Origin: Campylobacter concisus
GTDB lineage: Bacteria; Campylobacterota; Campylobacteria; Campylobacterales; Campylobacteraceae
Reading direction: 5' to 3'
NCBI RefSeq assembly: GCF_002913045.1
Contig: NZ_PPAF01000035.1
Span: forward strand, 124,001-188,000
Length of the DNA stretch: 64,000 nt
Shown here: positions 8,828-17,277 of the stretch, one piece after another
How positions within the stretch are numbered: the first letter of the stretch is position 1
Layout: each line of letters starts with the position of its first letter
Program-made: the position numbers and the translations under genes
The notes under the pieces: generated by a model
What the model was told of the DNA's origin: nothing
Seen by the model: only the letters and a program-made list of their open reading frames with translations
Databases searched by the model: none

Positions 8828-10453
8828 TTACGCTCTTATATCATGATCGATTTTGCATTGAAGAGCCTCGTGTACGAGTGTTTTTGCCATGACGCGCTCT
8901 TCATTTATTAGGTGAAAATTTTTACCCAGCTCACCAAAGATATCTTTATTGCCCTCGCCATTTATTTTTATTATAGTTTGGGTATTTACGCCGTAGTCTT
9001 TTATTTTTTGCGCGATGAGCTCAACTCTTTGCTCATTATTAACAGTTATAATAACAGCGGCTGCATCGCTTAGGCAGGCATTTTCAAGTGTATGACTTTG
9101 AAGAACGTTACCTAAAAATACATTTTCCCCGCGACTCCTACCAAGCTCAACTAGGCTAATATCATTATCAAGCACAAGATATAAAAGTTTTGTCTCTTTT
9201 AGTCTTAAAACGACCTCTTGACCAAGCCTCTCATAGCCAAAAACCACGATATGATTTTTTATTTTTTGCGGCTTTAGAGTTTCATTTGGTTCAACAACGA
9301 TTTCACGTTCTATGAGGTCAGCTATCGCGTCTAGTTTTTTAAGTATAAAAGGCGTAGCAAACATCGATACAACTGAGGCTGCGATAAAAATTTGAGCAGT
9401 TTGTATATCAAGTAAATTTCTAGTAGTCATTAGTCCAAAAACAGCTAGTGCAAATTCGCCTATTTGACAAACACTAAGTGCAGTTTTTGCAGCAACTCTT
9501 CGCTTTAAGTAGATGTTTAAGATAGCAAAAACAACAACCGCTTTTATCACCATGACACTAAATACTAGGCCAAGGACAAGCCAGATGTTTGAGATGACGA
9601 CAGCAAAATTTATCTGCATGCCAACGGTTATAAAAAATAGCCCTAAGAGCAAATCTCTAAAAGGTATGAGATCAACTTCGATTTGGTGTTTATATTGCGT
9701 CTCAGCCATCATCATACCGGCCAAAAATGCACCCAAAGAGTATGAGAAGCCAAAAAAGTGAGCCAAAGTGCTAGAGCCAACGACCATAAATAAAATCGTA
9801 GCTATAAAAACCTCTTGCGAATTTGTTTGAATGACTTTATAAAATATCCAGTTGATGACATATTTGCCAAGTAAAAATAGCACAACAATAAGAATAATCG
9901 CACTTGTAAATGTCTTTAGCAAAAGCTCATTTATTGAAGCATCTTGCGAGCTAAACATATCTATCATAAGCAAAATAGGAATGACTGCAATATCTTGAAA
10001 TAGTAAAATTCCAAGTGCTTTTCTGCCGTAAATTTTACTCACATCGCCACTATCGTTTAGTGTCTTTAGCACGATCGCAGTTGATGATAGTGCAAGCGCA
10101 AGACCTGCAATAAGTGCTGTTTCGTCTTTTAAGTGAAGGGTATAATAAAGCATCACACCCATTATAAAGCCACTTAAACAAACCTGTAAGCCGCCATTTA
10201 AAAAGACCTCTTTTTTCATACCCATTAAGTGTTTAAAACTAAACTCAAGCCCAATGGTAAACATCAAAAATGCGATACCAAATTCCGCGATATGGGAAAT
10301 TTCATCATTGCTTTTTAGGTTGAAAAATTCTGATATAAGCGTACCTGTTACGATGTAGCCGATGATGGTTGGTATCTGAAATTTTTTAAAAATGACGTTT
10401 AATGCGACTGAGATCGCTGCAACAAGCAAGAAACCTTCTAAAATTTGTTCCAT
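8828..10453 (-). CDS. kefB: KefB/C-like CPA2 cation:proton antiporter with RCK domain
   Basis: Membrane antiporter of the Kef/CPA2 family, 541 residues. About 12 hydrophobic segments fill residues 1-385, including the signature IAEFGIAFLMFTIGLEFS, ALALSSTAIVLKTL and LLGLFFITVGMQINF. A cytosolic TrkA-N/RCK Rossmann domain begins near residue 403 (HIVVFGYERLGQEVVLRLKE) and would bind NAD(H) or a related ligand. It is the last gene of the cbpA-hspR-kefB operon, 3 nt after hspR, the same arrangement as C. jejuni Cj1229-Cj1231, where it is named kefB. Ion specificity (K+ versus Na+) cannot be read from the sequence. Confidence 0.85.
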   Translation of the reverse strand: MEQILEGFLLVAAISVALNVIFKKFQIPTIIGYIVTGTLISEFFNLKSNDEISHIAEFGIAFLMFTIGLEFSFKHLMGMKKEVFLNGGLQVCLSGFIMGVMLYYTLHLKDETALIAGLALALSSTAIVLKTLNDSGDVSKIYGRKALGILLFQDIAVIPILLMIDMFSSQDASINELLLKTFTSAIILIVVLFLLGKYVINWIFYKVIQTNSQEVFIATILFMVVGSSTLAHFFGFSYSLGAFLAGMMMAETQYKHQIEVDLIPFRDLLLGLFFITVGMQINFAVVISNIWLVLGLVFSVMVIKAVVVFAILNIYLKRRVAAKTALSVCQIGEFALAVFGLMTTRNLLDIQTAQIFIAASVVSMFATPFILKKLDAIADLIEREIVVEPNETLKPQKIKNHIVVFGYERLGQEVVLRLKETKLLYLVLDNDISLVELGRSRGENVFLGNVLQSHTLENACLSDAAAVIITVNNEQRVELIAQKIKDYGVNTQTIIKINGEGNKDIFGELGKNFHLINEERVMAKTLVHEALQCKIDHDIRA

Positions 10454-10456
10454 AAA

Positions 10457-10831
10457 TTATTTTTTACCTTCATAAAAGACTAGATCAAAGCTATTTTTTC
10501 TCTTTACGAGCGATCTTTTTGTGCTAGTTTGGCTGGTAGCTTCGTGCAATTTTTTATTTAGCTCATCAATAGTTGATTCTAAATCGTCAATTTTTTCTTT
10601 CAACTGAAGTATCACATCAACGCCGGCTAAATTTACACCTAGTTCGCGTGTTAAATTTAGTATAGTTTTTACGCGATCAACGTCTTTTTGTGAGTAGAGC
10701 CTCATCTTGCCATCTGTTCTTGATGGCTCGATAAGTCCCTCTCTTTCGTATTGTCTTAAAGTTTGTGGATGTATGCTTAAAACCTTTGCAACAACGCTTA
10801 TTAAAAAAAGTGGTTCTTCATAATTTTGCAT
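10457..10831 (-). CDS. hspR: HspR heat-shock repressor (MerR family)
   Basis: Transcription repressor of chaperone genes, 124 residues. An N-terminal MerR-type winged HTH reads LFLISVVAKVLSIHPQTLRQYEREGLIEPSR, with the helix-turn-helix at about 12-35. The MRLYSQKDVDRVK wing follows, then a coiled coil (LKEKIDDLESTIDELNKKL, about 78-96). The IHPQTLRQYEREGL core is diagnostic of HspR. It lies 4 nt downstream of cbpA and 3 nt upstream of kefB. A close match to the HAIR operator overlaps the promoter of this operon, so autoregulation is likely. Confidence 0.95.
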   Translation of the reverse strand: MQNYEEPLFLISVVAKVLSIHPQTLRQYEREGLIEPSRTDGKMRLYSQKDVDRVKTILNLTRELGVNLAGVDVILQLKEKIDDLESTIDELNKKLHEATSQTSTKRSLVKRKNSFDLVFYEGKK

Positions 10832-10835
10832 TTTT

Positions 10836-11732
10836 TTACTCCGGTAATTTCTCTTTTAACTCTTTTACTAAGCCTTCATCAAGCTCACTGATATTTGGAA
10901 GTTTTACCCTGGCTTTTAAGTAAAGATCGCCATAAATTCCGCTCTTTCTATTTTGCACGCCATATCCTTTTAAACGGATCTTTGTGCCTGTTTTTGAGTT
11001 CTCAGCGATCTTGATCGTGACATCTTTTTTGTAAGTATGCACATTAACTTTTCCGCCAAAAAGCATAGTTTTTAGTGGAATTTCTATATCTTTATAAAGA
11101 TCGTCTCCGACTCTTTCATATTCGTCGCTTGGCTCAACACTAATAGCAAGTATGAGGTCGCCTTTCTGACCACCAGCGCTTTTACCTTTGCCTTTTACAC
11201 GAAGCTTCTCGCCGCCTTCTATGCCACTTGGAATTTTTATCTTAATGCTTTCGCCATTAAAATTTATCTTATGTTCGCCACCAGTTACAGCTACGTCAAA
11301 GGGTATAGAAATTTTTGCGTTTACGTCTAAATCAGCTCCGCCAAAGCCAAATCCACCACTACTAAATCCGTCAAATCCACCAAAATTACTACCAAATCCG
11401 CTGCTAAATTTAGCTCCACCGCCGCCAAAACCACCTGAGAAGATATTCTTTAAAATTTCATTTAGGTCGCCCATATCGGCTGAACTACTAGCAAAGTCGT
11501 GGAAATTTTGACCGCCAAACATAGTATCGCCGTACTGGTCATATTGAGCTCGTTTTTTATCGTCGCTTAAAATTTCATAAGCAGCATTTATCTCTTTAAA
11601 TTTATCTTCTGCTCCAGGGTCTTTGTTTATATCTGGGTGATATTTTCTGGCAAGTTTTCTATAAGCTTTTTTTATCTCGTCGCTTGAGGCACCCTTTGAA
11701 ACTCCTAAAGTCTCATATAAGCTTTCACTCAT
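10836..11732 (-). CDS. cbpA: CbpA, DnaJ-type co-chaperone
   Basis: Type II J-domain co-chaperone of DnaK, 298 residues. The J domain is at 4-68, with the HPD motif ([11 protein letters not shown]) and [10 protein letters not shown] Gly/Phe-rich linker (about 85-130, with repeated GGFGGG and [10 protein letters not shown]) follows, then two beta-rich client-binding domains. No CxxCxGxG zinc repeats are present, which makes this CbpA rather than DnaJ. It is the first gene of an operon with hspR and kefB. Confidence 0.93.
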   Translation of the reverse strand: MSESLYETLGVSKGASSDEIKKAYRKLARKYHPDINKDPGAEDKFKEINAAYEILSDDKKRAQYDQYGDTMFGGQNFHDFASSSADMGDLNEILKNIFSGGFGGGGAKFSSGFGSNFGGFDGFSSGGFGFGGADLDVNAKISIPFDVAVTGGEHKINFNGESIKIKIPSGIEGGEKLRVKGKGKSAGGQKGDLILAISVEPSDEYERVGDDLYKDIEIPLKTMLFGGKVNVHTYKKDVTIKIAENSKTGTKIRLKGYGVQNRKSGIYGDLYLKARVKLPNISELDEGLVKELKEKLPE

Positions 11733-11760
11733 ATATTCTCCTTATATTTTTTTGATACGG

Positions 11761-11789
11761 ATTATATCACAAAGCTTTAGTCTATGCAA
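11761..11789 (-). promoter_or_regulatory. Promoter of cbpA-hspR-kefB
   Basis: On the minus strand a TTGCAT -35 box (11784-11789) and a perfect TATAAT -10 box (11761-11766) are separated by exactly 17 nt. An AAGGAG ribosome site precedes the cbpA ATG. The -35 box is embedded in an HspR-type inverted repeat (11775-11795). Confidence 0.7.
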
Positions 11790-11795
11790 GTCAAG
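11775..11795. promoter_or_regulatory. HAIR-like HspR operator
   Basis: The sequence CTTTAGT, 7 nt, AGTCAAG matches the known HspR-associated inverted repeat consensus (CTTGAGT-N7-ACTCAAG) at 12 of 14 positions with the exact spacing. It covers the -35 box of the cbpA promoter, the expected place for repression by HspR, whose gene is second in this operon. Confidence 0.65.
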
Positions 11796-11851
11796 TTTAT
11801 TTTTGTTTAATAACAAGAAAAAGTGTTAAGATTTTATTTTTTCACTATATT

Positions 11852-11857
11852 TATAAT
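11852..11857 (+). promoter_or_regulatory. -10 box of htrA promoter
   Basis: TATAAT sits 31 nt before the htrA ATG, preceded by T-rich sequence (TTTTATTTTTTCAC), the usual Campylobacter sigma70 promoter style. The HspR-like site lies only about 60 bp away in this divergent region, so joint stress control is possible. Confidence 0.5.
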
Positions 11858-11887
11858 TTGCAAAAATTTTTAGTTTAAAGGAAAAAA

Positions 11888-13291
11888 ATGAAAAAGATTG
11901 TGCTAATTTCATTAGTAGCAGCTTCTTTTTTAGTGGGGGCTGATATTAAATTTAATGAAGCTAACTCTAATACCACGAGAGTCTCGCCACTTAGCGATAA
12001 AAATAGCGTACTTTCTTATTATGACTCGATCGCTCAGGCAAAGCTTTCAGTTGTAAATATCTCAACTACAAAAACGGTAAATAACGCTGGCATTGAGCAG
12101 ATGTTTAACGACCCTTTCTTCAATGAATTTTTTGGATTTAATTTTGCAAAACCAAAAGAAAAAGAAAAAACTACTTCACTTGGTTCTGGCGTTATCATCT
12201 CAAATGATGGCTACATCGTTACAAACAACCACGTTATAGAAGATAGCGATCAAATAGTCGTAACTCTTGCAAATGGCGGCAAAGAATTTAAAGCCAAACT
12301 AATAGGAAGTGATCCAAAAACCGATCTAGCCGTCGTAAAGATAGAAGCAAACGGACTAAATGCGGTCACTTTTGCAGACTCATCAAAGCTGCTTGATGCA
12401 GACGTTGTATTTGCAATAGGTAATCCATTTGGCGTTGGTGAAAGTATCACTCAAGGTATCATTTCAGGTCTAAATAAAGATAATATCGGCCTTAATCAAT
12501 ATGAAAATTTTATCCAAACAGACGCCTCGATAAATCCTGGTAACTCAGGTGGCGCTTTGGTTGATAGTAGGGGATATTTAGTCGGAATAAACTCAGCCAT
12601 ACTTTCAAAAAGCGGAGGCAATAACGGCATTGGTTTTGCGATCCCATCAAATATGGTAAAAGATATCGCTAAAAAGCTGATAACTGACGGCAAGATCGAG
12701 CGTGGCTTTATAGGCGTTACGATTGCAAATTTAACTGATGAGCAAAAAGAGCTTTATACAAATAAAGAGGGTGCTTTAATAAGTGGCGTAGAGCAAGGCA
12801 TGCCAGCAGATGAGTCTGGGCTAAAAAGAGGCGATTTGGTCATATCAGCTAATGATAAAGCTATCAAAAATGCAAATGATCTTAAAAATTTCATCGGCTC
12901 ACTAACTCCAAATAGCAGCGTTGATATAACTTACGAGCGATCAAATAAAATAATGAATGCAAAAATTAAGCTTGCAAACGCTGATCACAATTCAAAAGAC
13001 ATAGCAAAAAGCATTATAATCGAAGGACTTAGCGTTAGTAATCTAAGCGATGAGATAAGATATAAATACAAAATCAGCCCAGATACTCAAGGCGTGCTAG
13101 TAACTGATGTGAAATCTGGCTCAAAAGCTGAAGACTTTGGCTTTGAAAGAGGTGATGTGATCGTGCAAGTTGGCGAAGAGAGTATAAAAGATCTTCAAAC
13201 ATTTGCAAATACTGTCAAAAATACAAAAGGCAAAAAGACACTAGTGTGGATAAATCGCGGCGGTATCATACAAGGCCTTGTTATAAAATAA
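11888..13291 (+). CDS. htrA: HtrA/DegP periplasmic serine protease-chaperone
   Basis: Periplasmic trypsin-like protease and chaperone of 467 residues with a signal peptide (about 1-18). Catalytic triad: His in TNNHVIEDS (about 118), Asp in KTDLAVVKI (about 149), Ser in INPGNSGGAL (about 222). Two PDZ domains follow: the first around ERGFIGVTIANL (about 275-365), the second around IEGLSVSNLSD to the end. In Campylobacter HtrA degrades misfolded envelope proteins and is secreted to cleave host E-cadherin (family knowledge). It is divergent from cbpA and directly upstream of the CprR-like regulator, as in C. jejuni. Confidence 0.95.
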   Translation: MKKIVLISLVAASFLVGADIKFNEANSNTTRVSPLSDKNSVLSYYDSIAQAKLSVVNISTTKTVNNAGIEQMFNDPFFNEFFGFNFAKPKEKEKTTSLGSGVIISNDGYIVTNNHVIEDSDQIVVTLANGGKEFKAKLIGSDPKTDLAVVKIEANGLNAVTFADSSKLLDADVVFAIGNPFGVGESITQGIISGLNKDNIGLNQYENFIQTDASINPGNSGGALVDSRGYLVGINSAILSKSGGNNGIGFAIPSNMVKDIAKKLITDGKIERGFIGVTIANLTDEQKELYTNKEGALISGVEQGMPADESGLKRGDLVISANDKAIKNANDLKNFIGSLTPNSSVDITYERSNKIMNAKIKLANADHNSKDIAKSIIIEGLSVSNLSDEIRYKYKISPDTQGVLVTDVKSGSKAEDFGFERGDVIVQVGEESIKDLQTFANTVKNTKGKKTLVWINRGGIIQGLVIK

Positions 13292-13297
13292 TCATCC

Positions 13298-13319
13298 AAG
13301 AGCTGAAATTTCAGCTCTT
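13298..13319 (+). terminator. Palindromic terminator after htrA
   Basis: A 10-bp perfect inverted repeat (AAGAGCTGAA / TTCAGCTCTT) with a 2-nt centre starts 6 nt after the htrA stop and is followed by AACCCTTTTAAATTTTT. It separates htrA from the two-component genes. Confidence 0.5.
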
Positions 13320-13351
13320 AACCCTTTTAAATTTTTAAAATCTTAATCTGC

Positions 13352-13357
13352 TATAAT
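13352..13357 (+). promoter_or_regulatory. -10 box of the cprRS-like promoter
   Basis: TATAAT lies 33 nt before the response-regulator ATG, with A/T-rich sequence upstream. A GGAAAG ribosome site precedes the ATG. It indicates transcription separate from htrA. Confidence 0.5.
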
Positions 13358-13389
13358 CCTTAAAAATTAAATTTACAACAGGAAAGATC

Positions 13390-14067
13390 ATGACTAGAAT
13401 TTTAATGATAGAAGATGATATGGAGCTTGCTGAAATTTTAACCGAATATCTAGAAAACTACGATATTGAAGTAGTAACTGCTGAAGAGCCATATATCGGA
13501 CTATCTACGCTAAATACAAGTAGATTTGACCTAGTTATACTAGATCTTACATTGCCTGGTATGGATGGATTAGAAGTTTGTAAAGAGATCAGGAAAAATC
13601 ACAATATTCCTATTATCATATCAAGTGCAAGGCATGATATAACGGATAAGGTAAATGCTCTTGATAACGGAGCGGATGATTACTTGCCAAAGCCATATGA
13701 CCCACAAGAGCTTTTGGCTCGTATCAAAAGTCATCTAAGAAGGCAGAGTATCACCCCAGCAAATGAGGCGAGAAATTTAAATAAAGACTTGGTTTTAAAA
13801 GAATTTGAACATGAAATTTTATTTAAAGGCAGCGTCTTAAATTTAACTGCCGCAGAATACGACATCTTAAAATATCTACTTTTAAAAGAGGGCGGAGCGG
13901 TTACTAGAGAGGAGCTTATCTATAACTGCGAGAGCATAAATGAAGATAGCTCAAACAAAAGTATTGATGTCATCATCGGCAGGATTCGCCAAAAATTAAA
14001 TGAAAATCCAAAAGAGCCAAAATACATCCACGCGATCCGCGGTATTGGCTATAAATTGGTTCTTTGA
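13390..14067 (+). CDS. cprR: OmpR-family response regulator, CprR-like
   Basis: DNA-binding response regulator of 225 residues. The receiver domain has acidic pocket MIEDDMEL (about 7-9), phospho-Asp in VILDLTLPG (about 52), and Lys in YLPKPYDP (about 105). A Trans_reg_C winged helix follows (LNLTAAEYDILKYLLLKEGG and SIDVIIGRIRQKL to the end). Its place directly after htrA and before a kinase matches CprR of C. jejuni (Cj1227c), known from planktonic/biofilm and envelope-stress work and linked to htrA expression. The symbol rests on synteny. Confidence 0.85.
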   Translation: MTRILMIEDDMELAEILTEYLENYDIEVVTAEEPYIGLSTLNTSRFDLVILDLTLPGMDGLEVCKEIRKNHNIPIIISSARHDITDKVNALDNGADDYLPKPYDPQELLARIKSHLRRQSITPANEARNLNKDLVLKEFEHEILFKGSVLNLTAAEYDILKYLLLKEGGAVTREELIYNCESINEDSSNKSIDVIIGRIRQKLNENPKEPKYIHAIRGIGYKLVL

Positions 14068-15308
14068 TGCCAAGATCGTCTATTTTTATAACCATAACTT
14101 TTATCTTTGCCCTTGCGCTTGTTTCGATATTTCTAGCTTTTTTGTGGCTAATGGGCTTTGATAAGCAAAACTATACAAGAGAGCTAAACAACAAATACTC
14201 AAACGTCGCTAGGACAAATTTGTTTTATATGGGTGGCATCATAAATAAAACTCAGTACGACCGCCAGCTTTCAAATATCGATATGCCAGAGATCAAAGAC
14301 GAGAAGAAAAAAGATGAAATTTTAAAACAAGCAACAGTTTTAGAAGAAATTTCAAGCGATCTAGGTTCAAGTGCGATCTTGCTTTATGACAAGCATCATT
14401 ACTTAAGGATTGAGCATTTAGATGAGCTGAAACTTTTAATGGATAAGGAATTTCAGCCTTACAGATACGAGGTGATAAAGGCTGTTTTTTTGGTGGTTGC
14501 GGTCATTTTGCTAGGTGCTTACATTTTTGTTATCTATAAAATAAAGCCGCTTAGAAAGCTAAAGCGTCAGATCGTAAAATTTGCAAATGGTGAGCTTGAT
14601 GGCGTGCAAAATGTTGGCAACGGCAAGGATGAAATTTCTGAAGTTTCTGAAGCATTTTATGAGGCAGTTTGTCAGATAAAGGCACTTAATGACTCAAGGC
14701 ATCTTTTCTTAAGAAACATTATGCATGAGTTAAAAACCCCTATCACAAAAGGGCTAATCGCCGCTCAAATGATAGAAAAAAGTAAAAATCAAGAAAGGCT
14801 AATCTCTGTCTTTCACAAGCTTGAAAATTTAATAAACGAACTTGCAGCGATCGAGCAGATTACTTCAAAAATAGGACTTAGCAATAAAACGCCATGTTTT
14901 ATGAGAGATCTCATCGATGAGGCTATCGATATAGCGATGGTCGAAAAAGAGTGTGTTGGCGTCAGTGAGCTTGATGAGGTTAGGGTGCTTGTTGATTTCA
15001 AGCTATTTTCAGTCGCTATAAAAAACATGATAGATAATGGTATAAAATATTCAACTGATAAGCACGTAAATATCGTTGTTAGCAAGGATCATATGAAATT
15101 TATAACCCAAGGTGAGAAGCTAAAAAATGATCTAGATTTTTATATCCAACCATTTATTAAAGGAGAGGATGCGCAAAAGAGTTTTGGCCTAGGTTTATAT
15201 ATAGTTAGCAATATACTTGATGCGCATGGGCTCAAATTTAGATATGAATACAAAAACGGAATGAATGTCTTTGTTTTTGAAAATTTACAAGATATAATAG
15301 TGACTTAA
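14067..15308 (+). CDS. cprS: Sensor histidine kinase, CprS-like
   Basis: Membrane sensor kinase, about 413 residues. TM1 is at 4-28, a short periplasmic loop of about 115 residues follows, and TM2 (VIKAVFLVVAVILLGAYIF) lies near 135-155. A HAMP-like linker (KPLRKLKRQIVKFANGEL) follows, then an H-box FLRNIMHELKTPITKG (phospho-His about 225). The HATPase has an N-box MIDNGIKYS and a G-box FGLGLYIVSNIL. The ATG overlaps the regulator stop (TGATG), so the pair is coupled. I prefer this ATG to the TTG one codon upstream. Confidence 0.85.
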   Translation: MPRSSIFITITFIFALALVSIFLAFLWLMGFDKQNYTRELNNKYSNVARTNLFYMGGIINKTQYDRQLSNIDMPEIKDEKKKDEILKQATVLEEISSDLGSSAILLYDKHHYLRIEHLDELKLLMDKEFQPYRYEVIKAVFLVVAVILLGAYIFVIYKIKPLRKLKRQIVKFANGELDGVQNVGNGKDEISEVSEAFYEAVCQIKALNDSRHLFLRNIMHELKTPITKGLIAAQMIEKSKNQERLISVFHKLENLINELAAIEQITSKIGLSNKTPCFMRDLIDEAIDIAMVEKECVGVSELDEVRVLVDFKLFSVAIKNMIDNGIKYSTDKHVNIVVSKDHMKFITQGEKLKNDLDFYIQPFIKGEDAQKSFGLGLYIVSNILDAHGLKFRYEYKNGMNVFVFENLQDIIVT

Positions 15309-15339
15309 ATAAAACATAATAAACAAAAGAGGGCTAAAA

Positions 15340-15777
15340 ATGGCAGCAAAAATTTTCTCACCAGTTGATATCTTATCAATAATAGATCTTGAGATAGCTT
15401 TTATAAATCGTTATAAAAATGTAAAAGATTATGCAAAAAATTTATCTTTGATATATTTTTCTTTGCCAAGTACCAAAGAGTATAGTGAACTCTTTGAAAA
15501 ATTTTTGAGACAAACAGATGTTGTTATAAGAGAAAATGAGCATTATATAGTTGTGCTCCATGGGACAAATGAAAAAGGTGCTATTGAGCTATTGTCTGGC
15601 ATTCAAGAGTTTTTAAATGCTAAGCCAATTGACCTAGTCGTTGCTTACCCAAGAGATGGCAAAGATGCCAAAGAGCTCACTACTAAGCTTCAAGATGAGA
15701 TAAAAGATAACTACGGTGTACTGCTTGAAATGCTTTCAAATCAAGAAAAATTTGAGGCTTTTGAAAGCATGATTTAA
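15340..15777 (+). CDS. Small protein with a degenerate GGDEF-like fold
   Basis: A 145-residue cytosolic protein of unknown function. Its pattern (LSLIYFSLPS, then FEKFLRQTDVVIRENEHYIVVLHGTNEKGAIELLSGI and an acidic tail) follows the second half of a GGDEF domain: 'R-x-D-x-v-x-r-x-g-d-e-F-x-v-L-l-p'. No GG(D/E)EF catalytic loop is present, so it cannot be a cyclase; signalling or scaffolding is a guess. It lies 31 nt after the CprS-like kinase and may be co-transcribed with it. Confidence 0.6.
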   Translation: MAAKIFSPVDILSIIDLEIAFINRYKNVKDYAKNLSLIYFSLPSTKEYSELFEKFLRQTDVVIRENEHYIVVLHGTNEKGAIELLSGIQEFLNAKPIDLVVAYPRDGKDAKELTTKLQDEIKDNYGVLLEMLSNQEKFEAFESMI

Positions 15778-15797
15778 TATAAAATTATGGAGTTGGA

Positions 15798-15884
15798 TTG
15801 GAGAATTTACTACTATTTTTTGCGGTTTTGCTTATAGCCAGTATTCTTCTTAGCAAGATCTCTGATAAATTCGGAATTCCATAA
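15798..15884 (+). pseudogene. Detached N-terminal fragment of the NhaP/CvrA antiporter
   Basis: A TTG start with GGAG 5 nt upstream opens 28 codons that spell the expected first helix of a CvrA/NhaP2 antiporter (LLLFFAVLLIASILLSKI, then SDKFGIP) before a TAA at 15882. The next base-frame continues with IIFLGVGMLAGSDG, exactly what should follow FGIP in this family. One nucleotide (or four) is missing at about 15882, inside ATAATAATA. This is either a real frameshift mutation or a sequence error. Confidence 0.65.
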
Positions 15885-15904
15885 TAATATTTTTAGGTGT
15901 TGGT

Positions 15905-17236
15905 ATGTTGGCAGGCTCAGACGGCTTGCTGGGTGTAAATTTTGACGACCAAGTAATCGCTCAAAATGTTGGCATGCTAGCACTCATATTTATACTTTAT
16001 GCTGGTGGGCTAGATACTGATTTTGCAGCGATAAAGCCGATTTTTGGTAGAGGTTTGGCTCTTGCTACGCTTGGTGTTTTTTTAACCGCACTAGCTATCG
16101 CTCCAGTAGTAAAATATCTGCTTGATTTTACTTGGGCAGAGGCATTTTTGCTAGGTTCTATCATCTCTTCGACAGATGCAGCAGCAGTATTTGCCATACT
16201 AAGAGCTAAGAAAATTTCACTTAAAAATAGAATTGCACCGCTTCTTGAGCTAGAGTCTGGCTCAAACGATCCAATGGCGATATTTTTAACTATGACCATC
16301 ATTCAAATGATCTCGCTAAATAGCACACCGACAGCATCTGAGTGGGCTATTACGCTAGTTAAGCAGTTTGGTATAGGTATCGCTATGGGCTATTTGTTTG
16401 GCGTAACTTTGCCAGCTATCTTTAATAGACTTCGCCTAAAAAGCTGGGGTCTTTATCCAGTTTTTTCTATCGCTTGGATATTGCTTTTATACACACTTTG
16501 CTTTAAGGTTGGCGGCAACGGTTACCTGGCTGTTTATATTGCTGGAATTTTTATAAACAAAAAAGAGTTTTCTCATAAGAAAAATTTAGTCGGTTTTCAC
16601 GATGGTATCGCTTGGACGATGCAAATAGTTGCCTTTTTAACACTTGGTCTTTTGGTAAATCCTTCACAGCTTCCAGCAACGGCACTAATGGCACTTGTTT
16701 TGGCCTTATGGCTTATGTTTTTTGCAAGACCGCTTGGTGTTTTTGCGTCGCTTGCATTTTCAAAATTTAAGATAAATGAGCAAATTTTTATCTCTTGGGT
16801 TGGATTAAGAGGTGTTGTGCCAGTGGTGCTAGCTACCTATGTTTATGTAGATGGCATACGTGATGCGGATATGATTTTTAACATTATATTTTTTATGGTT
16901 TTGATTTCTATTTTGATACAGGGCATGTCGCTTGGCTTTGCGGCTGATAAATTTAAGGTCAAAGAGAGTGAGCAAGAAGATACTAAACTGATAGAAAACT
17001 CACCGATCTTAAGCTACACACTTCGCCAGCATACCATCCACTATGGCTCAAAACTAATTGGCAAAGATTTGGCTCAGCTTGAGCTTCCAAGCGAATTTTT
17101 AATAATCCTAATAAAACGCAAAAATGAGTATCAAAAGCCAACTGGCTCAACAATCTTTGAAGAAAATGACCTGTTACTGATACAATGCGAAAATCAAGTG
17201 CTTTATCAAGATACTATTAAGTATTTAACTTATTAA
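15905..17236 (+). CDS. NhaP2/CvrA-like K+/H+ antiporter, N-terminus frameshifted
   Basis: CPA1 cation/proton antiporter with a TrkA-C (RCK_C) domain, 443 residues from this ATG. Membrane signature: LGSIISSTDAAAVFAILR (about 80-97) and ELESGSNDPMAIFLTM (about 115), the conserved NDP ion-binding motif, then GLRGVVPVVLATY (about 300). The C-terminal 75 residues (HTIHYGSKLIGKDLAQLELP to the end) form the RCK_C ligand domain. The first TM helix is encoded just upstream in another frame. AGG 7 nt before this ATG could allow a shortened protein, but loss of helix 1 would probably impair it. Confidence 0.75.
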   Translation: MLAGSDGLLGVNFDDQVIAQNVGMLALIFILYAGGLDTDFAAIKPIFGRGLALATLGVFLTALAIAPVVKYLLDFTWAEAFLLGSIISSTDAAAVFAILRAKKISLKNRIAPLLELESGSNDPMAIFLTMTIIQMISLNSTPTASEWAITLVKQFGIGIAMGYLFGVTLPAIFNRLRLKSWGLYPVFSIAWILLLYTLCFKVGGNGYLAVYIAGIFINKKEFSHKKNLVGFHDGIAWTMQIVAFLTLGLLVNPSQLPATALMALVLALWLMFFARPLGVFASLAFSKFKINEQIFISWVGLRGVVPVVLATYVYVDGIRDADMIFNIIFFMVLISILIQGMSLGFAADKFKVKESEQEDTKLIENSPILSYTLRQHTIHYGSKLIGKDLAQLELPSEFLIILIKRKNEYQKPTGSTIFEENDLLLIQCENQVLYQDTIKYLTY

Positions 17237-17277
17237 AATTTTTGATAAAAATTGCCACATTTTATTTCTCTTTGTAA

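Noticed and set aside
11188-11511. 107-codon Pro-rich plus-strand frame
   Set aside because: It is antisense to the Gly/Phe linker of cbpA, whose GG codons read as Pro on the other strand.
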